Shown in pieces: positions 32,694 to 40,132 of a stretch of DNA of 64,000 nt. The position numbers and the translations under genes were made by a program. Source of the stretch: Prevotella sp. Its GTDB lineage: Bacteria; Bacteroidota; Bacteroidia; Bacteroidales; Muribaculaceae. Numbering within the stretch: position 1 is the first letter of the stretch; each line of letters begins with the position of its first letter. The notes beneath the pieces were generated by a model. The model had not been told where the DNA came from, made no database searches, and saw only the letters and a list, made by a program, of their open reading frames with translations. Location: positions 705,284 through 769,283 of the forward strand of contig JAMPBN010000001.1 of the NCBI GenBank assembly GCA_023666665.1, in the 5' to 3' direction.

Positions 32694-35233
32694 TTACTCG
32701 TGCCGCATGAGGTGCAAACCAGGCAACCTTCTTGATAAACAAGGGTTTCCTGTCCGCAATTAGGACATTTATGACCGGATGCGGAGGTGCCGCTCGGCAC
32801 GTACTTTTTCAGTGCGCGTTCAACGCCGGCTTTCCACGTATTAATGTTTTCGGAGTCGAGTTGCAGGCCGTCGACCATCTTGATAACCTGATCGATAGGC
32901 ATACGGTAGCGGAGCACTCCGGAGATGAGCTTTGCGTAGTTCCAAAACTCGGGGTTGAACTTGTCGCTGAGGCCCTCGATGGTGGTTTTGTGTCCGCGCT
33001 TGTTGACGAACTGGAAGTCGTAGCGCTTGTTGCCATCTTCGTCGATGGTCTTGATTATATAACCTCGGGTCACGGACTTGGGGAGGAACAGGCCGTCTTC
33101 GTCGTCGTTCAGTCCGGTGAAGATTTCGTAAGGCTTGCCGTCGACCAGTCCGACAAAGGCAATCCATTTCTCCTTATTGTTTTGGAAGCGCACCACGTCG
33201 GCTTCGAGCGATGTCGGGCGCTTGGCAAGCAGCGGGCCGGCTTCGGGAAGCAGTTTTTTCTCTTCTTTTTTGGGCGTGATAGCGGTAAGTACGCCGGAGC
33301 GGCAGCCGTCGCGATAAACGGTGCAACCCTTGCAGCCGGCTTTCCAGGCGCGGATATAGAGTTCATTGACAGTCTCCTCGGAAATGGTCGAGGGGAGGTT
33401 GATGGTCACGGAGATGGAGTGGTCGACCCACTTCTGCACGGCACCCTGCATATTGACTTTTTCGAGCCAGTCAATTTCGTTGGCAGAAGCACCGGCGTAG
33501 GGTGAGCGACCCACGAGCTCGGCAATTTCTTCGGCAGAGAGCTTGGCGCTGACTTCGATGCCCTGAGTTTTCATCCAGTCGAGGAACTTGGGGTGGTAGA
33601 CAATGTATTCCTCAAAGGCGTCGCCCGACTCGTCGACGTAGTCAACGTGGACATCTTTGTCGTTGGGGTTGACTTTGCGGCGGCGCTGATACACGGGCAT
33701 GAACACCGGCTCGATGCCCGAGGAGGTGCGGGTCATCAGCGACACAGTGCCGGTCGGGGCTATCGTCAGGCAGGCGATGTTGCGGCGGCCGTGTTGGAGC
33801 ATGCGATCTTTCAGCGCGGGGTCGGCATCAAACAGGCGGTTGATGAATGAATTATTCTTTTCACGCTCGGAGTCGTAGACCTCAAACTTGCCGCGTTCGG
33901 CGGCCATGGTTACGGAGGAATTAAACGCCGCCAAGGCTATGGTGCGGTGCACGTCGACGCTTTGCGCCGTGGCTTCGGCGGTGCCGTATTTCAGGCCAAG
34001 AGCGGCAATCATATCGCCCTCGGCAGTGGTGCCTAAGCCGGTGCGACGCCCCATAAGAGTGCGTGTGCGGATTTTCTCCCAAAGGTGGCGCTCGGTGTGC
34101 TTCACGTCGGAGTCTTCGGGGTCGGCATCGATTTTGGCGAGTATGGCGTCGATTTTTTCGATTTCGAGGTCAATGAGGTCGTCCATAAGGCGCTGAGCCT
34201 TGGCGGCGTGGTCTGCCAGGCGCTCGTAGTTGAACTTAGCTTCGGAGGTGAAGGGGTTGTCAACGTAGCTATAGAGGTTGATAGCCAGCAGGCGGCAGGA
34301 GTCGTAGGGGCAGAGGGGGATTTCGCCGCAGGGGTTGGTGGAGATGGTGCGGAAGCCGAGGTCGGCGTAGCAGTCGGGCAGCGACTCGCGGGTTATGGTG
34401 TCCCAGAAGAGCACTCCGGGCTCGGCCGACTTCCAGGCGTTGTGGGTGATTTTTGCCCACAGTCGCTTTGCGTCAACATCCTTGGTCACAGAGGGTTCGG
34501 CGGAGTCTATGGGGAACTTCTGAGTGAACGGTTCGCCGGACTCGGCGCAGCGCATAAACTCGTCGGTGATGCGCACGCTGACGTTGGCACCGGTGATTTT
34601 GCCCTCGGTGAGCTTGGCATCGATAAACGCCTCGGAGTCGGGGTGGACTATCGAGGTGGTGAGCATCAAGGCTCCGCGTCGGCCGTCTTGGGCCACCTCG
34701 CGAGTGGTGTTGCTGTAACGCTCCATAAAGGGTACCAGGCCGGTGGAGGTCAGCGCCGAGTTCTTGACGGGCATACCCTTGGGGCGGAGCTGGCTGAGGT
34801 CGTGGCCCACGCCGCCGCGGCGCTTCATCAGCTGCACTTGCTCCTCGTCGAGCTTGAGAATGGCGCCGTAGCTGTCGGCGGGGTCTTCAAGGCCGATAAC
34901 GAAGCAGTTGCTAAGCGACACTACCTGAAACGGGTTGCCGATACCGCTCATGGGCGAACCTTGGGGCACGAGGTAGCGGAAGTCTTTAAGCAGGTCAAAG
35001 ATTTCCTGTTCGCTCAGAGGGTTGGGATACTTGGCTTCCATGCGTGCGAACTCGCGGGCCAGGCGATGGTGCATATCGTCGGGGGTGAGTTCGTAGAGGT
35101 TGCCGAAACTGTCTTTCAGGGCATATTTTGAGGCCCAGACACGGGCAGCAAGTTCATCGCCGTCGAAATACTTGAGGGTCGCGGCGTGAACTTCTTCCGG
35201 ATTTAGCGGGGTAAGATTAGATTGAGGTTCCAT
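32684..35233 (-). CDS. nrdJ: Adenosylcobalamin-dependent ribonucleotide reductase (class II)
   Basis: This 849-residue enzyme reduces ribonucleotides to deoxyribonucleotides using coenzyme B12. Visible features are SGIGNPFQVVSLSNCFVIG (first redox Cys), SNTTREVAQDGRRGALMLT, the radical-loop NPCGEIPLCPYDSCRL, and TIAPTGTVSLMTRTSSGIEP. A C-terminal zinc-ribbon/redox tail has KCPNCGQETLVYQEGC then CTSCGTSKCG. No class I small subunit is nearby. The promoter places transcription start almost at the ATG, and I see no cobalamin riboswitch in the short upstream gap. It is divergent from higBA and overlaps malQ by 10 bp, so the two may be co-transcribed. Confidence 0.93.
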   Translation of the reverse strand: MEPQSNLTPLNPEEVHAATLKYFDGDELAARVWASKYALKDSFGNLYELTPDDMHHRLAREFARMEAKYPNPLSEQEIFDLLKDFRYLVPQGSPMSGIGNPFQVVSLSNCFVIGLEDPADSYGAILKLDEEQVQLMKRRGGVGHDLSQLRPKGMPVKNSALTSTGLVPFMERYSNTTREVAQDGRRGALMLTTSIVHPDSEAFIDAKLTEGKITGANVSVRITDEFMRCAESGEPFTQKFPIDSAEPSVTKDVDAKRLWAKITHNAWKSAEPGVLFWDTITRESLPDCYADLGFRTISTNPCGEIPLCPYDSCRLLAINLYSYVDNPFTSEAKFNYERLADHAAKAQRLMDDLIDLEIEKIDAILAKIDADPEDSDVKHTERHLWEKIRTRTLMGRRTGLGTTAEGDMIAALGLKYGTAEATAQSVDVHRTIALAAFNSSVTMAAERGKFEVYDSEREKNNSFINRLFDADPALKDRMLQHGRRNIACLTIAPTGTVSLMTRTSSGIEPVFMPVYQRRRKVNPNDKDVHVDYVDESGDAFEEYIVYHPKFLDWMKTQGIEVSAKLSAEEIAELVGRSPYAGASANEIDWLEKVNMQGAVQKWVDHSISVTINLPSTISEETVNELYIRAWKAGCKGCTVYRDGCRSGVLTAITPKKEEKKLLPEAGPLLAKRPTSLEADVVRFQNNKEKWIAFVGLVDGKPYEIFTGLNDDEDGLFLPKSVTRGYIIKTIDEDGNKRYDFQFVNKRGHKTTIEGLSDKFNPEFWNYAKLISGVLRYRMPIDQVIKMVDGLQLDSENINTWKAGVERALKKYVPSGTSASGHKCPNCGQETLVYQEGCLVCTSCGTSKCG

Positions 35234-35240
35234 TTGCCCG

Positions 35241-35271
35241 CAAAGTTACAAAAAAGATGTGATACTACAAA
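35241..35271 (-). promoter_or_regulatory. nrdJ promoter, leaderless-type
   Basis: On the minus strand TTTG (35268-35271), 19 bp, TAACTTTG (35241-35248). Only 7 bp separate the -7 element from ATG 35233, so the mRNA would begin at or within a few bases of the start codon. Confidence 0.8.
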
Positions 35272-35290
35272 CAAACCATAAAAGCTAATT

Positions 35291-35320
35291 TTCAAAATTT
35301 TTAGGGCTAAAAATTTTGAA
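35291..35320. promoter_or_regulatory. Perfect palindrome overlapping the higBA promoter; candidate HigA operator
   Basis: TTCAAAATTTTTAG (35291-35304) and CTAAAAATTTTGAA (35307-35320) form a 14-bp perfect inverted repeat with a 2-bp spacer. The right arm contains the -33 TTTG of the higB promoter. HigA antitoxins are helix-turn-helix autorepressors that bind such palindromes; binding here is inferred. Confidence 0.7.
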
Positions 35321-35345
35321 ATACGAAATTTTGTTGATAACTTTG
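35315..35345 (+). promoter_or_regulatory. higBA promoter, leaderless-type
   Basis: TTTG (35315-35318), 19 bp, TAACTTTG (35338-35345), an exact match to the Bacteroidota consensus. ATG 35353 begins 7 bp after the -7 element. Confidence 0.8.
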
Positions 35346-35352
35346 CGGCGTT

Positions 35353-35652
35353 ATGAGAATTATATCACACAAGAAAATCAAGGATTTTTTTGAAACTCCG
35401 GGTTGTGAAGACTCCCGCGTAGCTTTGGAACGGTGGTATCACGCAGCGCTGAATGCAACCTGGCATAACCTTGCCGATATACGACGGGATTTTCCGGCTA
35501 CCGATTATGTGGGGAATCAACGTTATGTTTTCAATATCCGCGGAAACCGCTATCGTTTGGTCGTAGTGATACAATTCACACACGAGCGGATTTATATCCG
35601 CTTTGTTGGAACACATTCAGAATATGATAAAATAGATTGTTCAACTATTTAA
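35353..35652 (+). CDS. higB: HigB-type mRNA interferase toxin
   Basis: This 99-residue protein matches the HigB toxin family (RelE-like fold), with RWYHAALNATWHNLADIRRD, the core VGNQRYVFNIRGNRYRLVVV and the C-terminal IRFVGTHSEYDKID containing the conserved His. It would cleave mRNA on the ribosome when free of antitoxin. The gene precedes its antitoxin by 10 bp, the reversed order typical of higBA. The promoter and palindrome upstream suggest autoregulation. Confidence 0.9.
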   Translation: MRIISHKKIKDFFETPGCEDSRVALERWYHAALNATWHNLADIRRDFPATDYVGNQRYVFNIRGNRYRLVVVIQFTHERIYIRFVGTHSEYDKIDCSTI

Positions 35653-35662
35653 GTAATGTACT

Positions 35663-36022
35663 ATGGAAATAACTAAAGAACAATATAATTACGCCCTTCA
35701 TAAGATAGAGGAGCTGCTTCCGTTGGTGACCGACGCTACGCCCTATGACGATAAGAATGCTCTTGAGTTGGCAATAGTTTCTGACGTGGTGGAGGAATAC
35801 GAAAAGACACATTACCCGATTGAGAAACCGACAATCGGCGAACTTATAAGCCTGGCTCTTGAGGAACACGGATATACCCAAAAAGAACTCGCAAATAAAA
35901 TCGGAGTAAGTTCCTCTCGAATAAACGATTATATAATGGGGCGCTCGGAGCCGACCCTGCGTATAGCTCGAGCGCTATGCTTGACCCTCGGCATTGCTCC
36001 GGCTGCTATGCTGGGGCTGTAA
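35663..36022 (+). CDS. higA: HigA-type helix-turn-helix antitoxin
   Basis: This 119-residue protein has a C-terminal XRE-type helix-turn-helix: GELISLALEEHGYTQKELAN, KIGVSSSRINDYIMGRSEPT. The N-terminal segment (EELLPLVTDATPYDDKNALE) is typical of HigA proteins paired with HigB of this type. It should neutralise HigB and repress the operon. Its last 48 bp overlap the 3' end of nth on the opposite strand, so both genes share coding sequence there. The start at ATG 35663 follows the toxin by 10 bp. Confidence 0.9.
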   Translation: MEITKEQYNYALHKIEELLPLVTDATPYDDKNALELAIVSDVVEEYEKTHYPIEKPTIGELISLALEEHGYTQKELANKIGVSSSRINDYIMGRSEPTLRIARALCLTLGIAPAAMLGL

Positions 36023-36646
36023 GTAGTAGCGGCAGAGGTCGGTAAGGGGGCAGTTGAGGCAGTCGGGACGGCGAGCCTTGCAGACGTAGCGACCGTGGAG
36101 AATCAGCCAGTGGTGGGCGCGGCCGAGCTGCTCGGCGGGAATGTTGGCAACAAGTTCGCGCTCGGTTTGCAGGGGGGTCTTACTGTTGGTGGTCAAGCCG
36201 ATTCGCTCGCTGACGCGAAACACGTGGGTGTCCACGGCCATAGCGGCTTTGCCGAATACCACGGCGAGAATCACGTTGGCGGTTTTGCGCCCAACGCCGG
36301 GGAGGTCGAGCAGTGCGTCCATGTCGGAGGGCACTTCGCCGCCGTATTTGTCAACGAGCGTGCGGGCCATGCCTAAGAGCAGCTTTGTTTTGTTGTTGGG
36401 GTAGCTTACCGACTTGACGTAGGGGTAGACTTGCTCTGCCGTGGCGGCAGCTAAGGCCGAGGGCGTGGGGAAAGCGTCGAAAAGCGCCGGAGTCACGATG
36501 TTGACGCGCTTGTCGGTACACTGCGCCGAGAGTATCACGGCGCAGAGCAGAGTGAACGGGTCGCGGTAGTTGAGTTCTGTCTTTGGGTCGGGCATCACCT
36601 CTGCAAAGCGCTCGCAAACGCGGCGGTAGCGTTCCTTCTTGGTCAT
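35975..36646 (-). CDS. nth: Endonuclease III (DNA glycosylase/AP lyase)
   Basis: This 223-residue HhH-GPD enzyme removes oxidised pyrimidines. It has LLDLPGVGRKTANVILAV (helix-hairpin-helix with catalytic Lys), AVDTHVFRVSERIGL (catalytic Asp) and the iron-sulfur motif CKARRPDCLNCPLTDLC (C-x6-C-x2-C-x5-C). The ATG directly abuts the pheS stop codon, making a pheS-nth unit. The 3' end overlaps higA by 48 bp in convergent orientation, and its C-terminal tail (QPQHSSRSNAEGQA) looks unconserved. Confidence 0.93.
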   Translation of the reverse strand: MTKKERYRRVCERFAEVMPDPKTELNYRDPFTLLCAVILSAQCTDKRVNIVTPALFDAFPTPSALAAATAEQVYPYVKSVSYPNNKTKLLLGMARTLVDKYGGEVPSDMDALLDLPGVGRKTANVILAVVFGKAAMAVDTHVFRVSERIGLTTNSKTPLQTERELVANIPAEQLGRAHHWLILHGRYVCKARRPDCLNCPLTDLCRYYLQPQHSSRSNAEGQA

Positions 36647-37675
36647 TTAGCGAGCGCTGACAAACTCCGAGAGGAAGCGGACGTCGTTTTCAGAGAAGAG
36701 TCGCAGGTCGTTGACGCGATATTTCAGGTTGGTAATGCGCTCGATACCCATGCCGAGGGCATAGCCGCTATATACCTTGGAGTCGATGCCACACGACTCG
36801 AGCACGGCGGGGTCGACCATGCCGCAGCCGAGGATTTCAACCCAGCCGGTGTGCTTGCAGAAGCCGCATCCCTTGCCGCCGCAGATGTTGCACGAAATAT
36901 CCATTTCGGCGCTCGGCTCGGTAAAGGGGAAGTAGCTGGGGCGCAGGCGAATCTGCGTTTCGGGGCCGAACATTTCGCGTGCAAAATAGAGCAGCGCCTG
37001 CTTGAGGTCAGCAAAGCTGACGTTTTTGTCGACGTAGAGCGCCTCAACCTGGTGGAAGAAGCAGTGAGCGCGCGCGGAGATGGCCTCGTTGCGGTAAACT
37101 CGTCCGGGGCAGATGATGCGAATGGGGGGCTGAGCGTGCTCCATAACGCGGGTTTGCACCGAGGAGGTGTGGGTGCGGAGCAGCACGTCGGCGGGCTCGC
37201 GGGAGATGAAGAAGGTGTCCTGCATATCGCGGGCGGGGTGGTCGGCGGCGAAGTTCAGGGCCGAGAACACGTGCCAGTCGTCTTCGATCTCCGGACCTTC
37301 GGCAATCGAGAAGCCGAGGCGCGAAAAGATGTCGACAATCTCCTCGCGGACAATATTGAGCGGGTGGCGCGACCCCATAGGCACGGGCGCGGGAGTGCGC
37401 GTCAGGTCTATGGCGGCAGCTTCGGCGTAAGCCTGCTGGCCGGCGGCTTCGGCGCGAAGGGCGTTGATGCGCTCCGTTGCGAGGTTTTTTAGCTCATTGA
37501 GCTTGGCACCGAATTCGCGCTTCTGCTCGACGGGGACAGTGCGGAAGTCGTTCATCAGCTGAGAGATGGCTCCCTTTTTGCTGAGATATTTTATGCGCAG
37601 CTCTTCAACTTGAGCTTCGGTAGCTGCGGCCAGGGAGGCAATTTCTGCCTTGAGAGATTCTATTTTCTGGAGCAT
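36647..37675 (-). CDS. pheS: Phenylalanyl-tRNA synthetase alpha subunit
   Basis: This 342-residue class II synthetase subunit charges tRNA-Phe with the beta subunit, which is not in the window. The N-terminal coiled coil is followed by GSRHPLNIVREEIVDIFSRL, GPEIEDDWHVFSALNF, FHQVEALYVDKNVSFADLK and GCGMVDPAVLESCGID, with the class II motif 3 in YALGMGIERITNLKY. I chose ATG 37675, since the in-frame TTG at 37696 adds unconserved residues. A likely -7 element lies at 37694-37701 and a TAATTAC array sits where the -33 element would be. Confidence 0.93.
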   Translation of the reverse strand: MLQKIESLKAEIASLAAATEAQVEELRIKYLSKKGAISQLMNDFRTVPVEQKREFGAKLNELKNLATERINALRAEAAGQQAYAEAAAIDLTRTPAPVPMGSRHPLNIVREEIVDIFSRLGFSIAEGPEIEDDWHVFSALNFAADHPARDMQDTFFISREPADVLLRTHTSSVQTRVMEHAQPPIRIICPGRVYRNEAISARAHCFFHQVEALYVDKNVSFADLKQALLYFAREMFGPETQIRLRPSYFPFTEPSAEMDISCNICGGKGCGFCKHTGWVEILGCGMVDPAVLESCGIDSKVYSGYALGMGIERITNLKYRVNDLRLFSENDVRFLSEFVSAR

Positions 37676-37693
37676 ATCGTTCAAATTTTGCTG

Positions 37694-37701
37694 CAAAATT
37701 A
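37694..37701 (-). promoter_or_regulatory. Probable pheS -7 element
   Basis: On the minus strand this reads TAATTTTG, matching TAnnTTTG, 18 bp before ATG 37675. No TTTG is found at the expected -33 distance, which falls inside the TAATTAC array. Confidence 0.5.
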
Positions 37702-37706
37702 CAAAA

Positions 37707-37734
37707 TAATTACTAATTACTAATTACTAATTAC
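37707..37734. repeat. Four tandem copies of TAATTAC upstream of pheS
   Basis: TAATTAC repeats four times exactly with no interruption (37707-37734), ending in TGA. The unit is the same 7-mer, in rotated reverse complement, as the AATTAGT array at 55220-55252. Confidence 0.95.
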
Positions 37735-37741
37735 TGATTTT

Positions 37742-38641
37742 TTAAAGAACAATTGTTGGTTTGGGGGTAGTAATGCAGCCAATGGAGTCCTTGAAGTCGC
37801 AGAGTCCGGGGGAGGGTATTCCCTCTGAGCTCGACGGCCCGATGTCGAGAATCTTATAGCCTCGCGAAGCGTAATGCCCTGCAACCTCGCGGGCAAGTAA
37901 ATTCATACTGTGACGGCATTCGGGGCAAGGAACATCTCCCCAATATATGACCTGAGCTATTTGAGGAGATACGTGATAAACCACGGCGGCTGCGGCATTG
38001 ATAACGCCGTTGGTCAGCACAAAGAAGTCGGCGCTGACCGGGCCGTCTGCGCCGGTTGTGGCTTTTACCTGCTCCAAGGTCATTGCCAGGGGGTAGCCGT
38101 GATTTTGTCGGTTTTGGCGGATTATATCATATGCGCGGGTTGCCTCGCATAATTCAAGGTGAAAGTCAGAGCGCTCGGCGCGGCGTAATTTCTTAGCAGC
38201 GGTGGAGTCAAGACGCTCGATAAATGGGCTTGTGAGGTCAAGATGGAAGTTCCAGTCAATGAATTTGGGTAGAATGCCTATGGCGAATAACGAAAGTTGC
38301 GTTTTGGCATTCATTGATGGTGCATAGAAAGGGGGCGGAAGCGTTAATAATGCTCCGCGGGAGTGTTCGTGCAGAGCGGCTGCGGCTGCTTGCATAGGCT
38401 CGGTTCGGACTTCGCGGTTGAAGTCGAAGCAGGCAAACGGCGCGGAAAAGGGTGCTCTAAGTTGGCCGTCGCGTTCGCCGAATGTCAGGCCAAGCAGCGG
38501 CTTGTCGCCATATATAACAATGCGACGAACAACGTCGACTTTCGCGGCATTGAGCTCCGTGAAAGCTACCGAATTATATACCACCGCCGGGCGGGGAAAT
38601 GCAAGCTGATACTCCCGGGCGGAGACCTCAAGAATTTTCAT
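37742..38641 (-). CDS. Putative GNAT/FemAB-fold acyltransferase, function unknown
   Basis: This 299-residue cytoplasmic protein has the general look of a GNAT- or FemAB-type transferase. KKLRRAERSDFHLELCEA and AAAVVYHVSPQIAQVIYWGD recall the second GNAT half of such proteins, and RGYKILDIGPSSSEGIPSPG is the conserved C-terminal patch of the group. I do not recognise a substrate. ATG 38641 is preferred because a TAATTTTG element ends 5 bp upstream; an in-frame upstream TTG at 38698 lies beyond that element. It is divergent from the gene at 38750. Confidence 0.7.
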   Translation of the reverse strand: MKILEVSAREYQLAFPRPAVVYNSVAFTELNAAKVDVVRRIVIYGDKPLLGLTFGERDGQLRAPFSAPFACFDFNREVRTEPMQAAAAALHEHSRGALLTLPPPFYAPSMNAKTQLSLFAIGILPKFIDWNFHLDLTSPFIERLDSTAAKKLRRAERSDFHLELCEATRAYDIIRQNRQNHGYPLAMTLEQVKATTGADGPVSADFFVLTNGVINAAAAVVYHVSPQIAQVIYWGDVPCPECRHSMNLLAREVAGHYASRGYKILDIGPSSSEGIPSPGLCDFKDSIGCITTPKPTIVL

Positions 38642-38646
38642 GCGGG

Positions 38647-38654
38647 CAAAATTA
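38647..38654 (-). promoter_or_regulatory. Probable -7 element, leaderless-type, for the gene at 37742-38641
   Basis: On the minus strand this reads TAATTTTG, followed by 5 bp and ATG. No good -33 TTTG is seen at the usual spacing, so confidence is moderate. Confidence 0.5.
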
Positions 38655-38662
38655 GTGATTTT

Positions 38663-38694
38663 TTTGCAAGGACGGAAATTTATCTGTAACTTTG
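38663..38694 (+). promoter_or_regulatory. Promoter for 38750-40008
   Basis: TTTG (38663-38666), 20 bp, TAACTTTG (38687-38694). ATG 38750 is 55 bp downstream. The element faces away from the minus-strand gene that starts at 38641. Confidence 0.65.
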
Positions 38695-38749
38695 CCACTG
38701 AACTATACGCCTCATAACCACGTTAGAGTAATAAACAACAGCATTCATT

Positions 38750-39019
38750 ATGACTAACGAAGAAAAACATGACGACCCGATTGAGGTACGTCGCCCCGAC
38801 CATCGTGGTAACCACCCGACCACTCCACAACTGATGCGCAACGTTTTCGGCATCTTTATGATTATTGTGTACATCGGCATGGGTGTGTTGCTGTTTATCA
38901 ACTTCTTCCGGTGGGATTCAAGTTTCACGTGGGTGCGCTATGTAGGCGGAGTATTGTTCACCCTCTATGGTATCTGGCGCGGTTATCGCCAGTTTAAAGG
39001 TATAGACTCGAATATATGA
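38750..39019 (+). CDS. Small membrane protein of unknown function
   Basis: This 89-residue protein has a charged N-terminal region (residues 1-28) and two hydrophobic segments (NVFGIFMIIVYIGMGVLLFI and YVGGVLFTLYGIW). I do not recognise a family with a known function. Its stop overlaps the following PstS-like gene start (ATGA), so the two are translationally coupled and may act together in the envelope. Confidence 0.8.
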   Translation: MTNEEKHDDPIEVRRPDHRGNHPTTPQLMRNVFGIFMIIVYIGMGVLLFINFFRWDSSFTWVRYVGGVLFTLYGIWRGYRQFKGIDSNI

Positions 39020-40008
39020 AGTTTAATTATATAATGACGGCAACCGCGATTGCCGCCCTGGCGCTCTGCTCGTGCGGCAAACAGAAAGCCGTCAAGGTAG
39101 AGCAGAAAGTCGAGCATATGCAGCTGGCCTGTGATGCCTCGTTTGAGAACATTATGGACCAGGAGATTGACGTGTTTGAATACTACTATAATAACACTCG
39201 CCGTCAGGCGCTGGTGGTACCTTATTATGTGTCGCAGAGCGCGGCCTTTGACTCGCTGATGAACCCCGACAATACGATTCGCACCATAGTGGCCGCCCGC
39301 AGACTCACCGAGGCCGAAAAGACCCGCTTGCGCAACCAAAAGCGCAGACCCCGCGAGCAGCGCATAGCCGTAGATGCCGTGGCGCTCATTGTCAACCCCA
39401 AGAATCCCATCGAGGCGCTGACTATGAAAGAGCTGCGCGAGGTGCTTTCGGGCGACGTGCGCACCTGGAAAGAGCTTTGGCCCACGAAGTTGGACTCCAT
39501 ACGCATAGTCTTTGACCAAAACGGCAGCTCGCTGGTGCAGTTCATGCGCGACAGCATTAACGGTGGCCGCGACTTCGGCCCCAACGTCTACGCCGAGGGT
39601 TCATCGCGCGAGGTGTTTAAGGCCGTCAGCGAGCGCCCCAATGCTTTGGGTATTATCGGCGTAAGCTGGGTAAGCACCGATATGAACGGCACCACGCTGA
39701 GCAAGGAGGAGGTTCGCGCCCGCTCCGAAGCAAGCGACACCACCAATCTCAGCTTTTCGTCGGCTATCAAGGTATTGGCCGTCAGCAGTGAAGACTCCCC
39801 CACGGCATATAAGCCCTATCAGGCATATATTTTTGACGGACGCTATCCGCTCTATCGCTCCATATATATGATAACGACCAGCGTTGGCGGCACGCTCAAC
39901 AGTGCTTTTTACGCATTCGTTACCGGTATGCAGGGACAAAAGGTGATTCAGCTCACCGGCGTGCTGCCCGCCACGGTTCAGCCGCGAATGGTGCAGCTTA
40001 GTGAATAG
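39016..40008 (+). CDS. PstS-like substrate-binding lipoprotein
   Basis: This 330-residue protein has a lipoprotein signal ending in ALALCSCG (acylated Cys near residue 20). It resembles periplasmic phosphate-binding proteins of the PBP-like superfamily: AVDAVALIVNPKNPIEALTM, GDVRTWKELW, RIVFDQNGSSLVQFMRDSI and NALGIIGVSWVS. No pstC, pstA or pstB gene is present here, so it may not serve a phosphate ABC transporter. It overlaps the preceding small membrane protein gene by 4 bp. Ligand is unknown. Confidence 0.8.
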   Translation: MKFNYIMTATAIAALALCSCGKQKAVKVEQKVEHMQLACDASFENIMDQEIDVFEYYYNNTRRQALVVPYYVSQSAAFDSLMNPDNTIRTIVAARRLTEAEKTRLRNQKRRPREQRIAVDAVALIVNPKNPIEALTMKELREVLSGDVRTWKELWPTKLDSIRIVFDQNGSSLVQFMRDSINGGRDFGPNVYAEGSSREVFKAVSERPNALGIIGVSWVSTDMNGTTLSKEEVRARSEASDTTNLSFSSAIKVLAVSSEDSPTAYKPYQAYIFDGRYPLYRSIYMITTSVGGTLNSAFYAFVTGMQGQKVIQLTGVLPATVQPRMVQLSE

Positions 40009-40027
40009 TGGGCAGTGGGCAGTGAAT

Positions 40028-40077
40028 ACTAAACCTCCTAAACCGGGCGCAACGCGCCCACTAAACCTTTAAACTTT
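40028..40077. repeat. CCTAAA-like low-complexity gap
   Basis: The 124-bp gap between the PstS-like and TPR genes starts with two AGTGGGC-type units (40007-40024) and continues with CTAAACC-type units on both sides of a GGGCGC/GCGCCC hairpin. No promoter consensus is visible. Confidence 0.6.
40045..40059 (+). terminator. Short GC hairpin after the PstS-like gene
   Basis: GGGCGC (40045-40050), AAC, GCGCCC (40054-40059). It lies 36 bp after the stop and is followed by a mixed A/T tail rather than a clean T run. Confidence 0.45.
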
Positions 40078-40132
40078 TAAACAAGAATTCAATCTAAAAT
40101 AATAAAATCAACCGTATAAACAATAGAAGAAG

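Noticed and set aside
34085-35131. Long open frame (348 codons) antisense to nrdJ
   Set aside because: It mirrors the GC-rich codon pattern of nrdJ, has no recognisable domain and no promoter; nrdJ motifs run through the whole opposite strand.
35234-35352. Cobalamin riboswitch upstream of nrdJ
   Set aside because: The mapped promoter leaves practically no leader, and no riboswitch-like structure fits before the ATG.
38974-39050. Complete phosphate ABC transporter operon starting with the PstS-like gene
   Set aside because: Downstream genes are a TPR protein, DUF59 and lpxH; no permease or ATPase gene is present.
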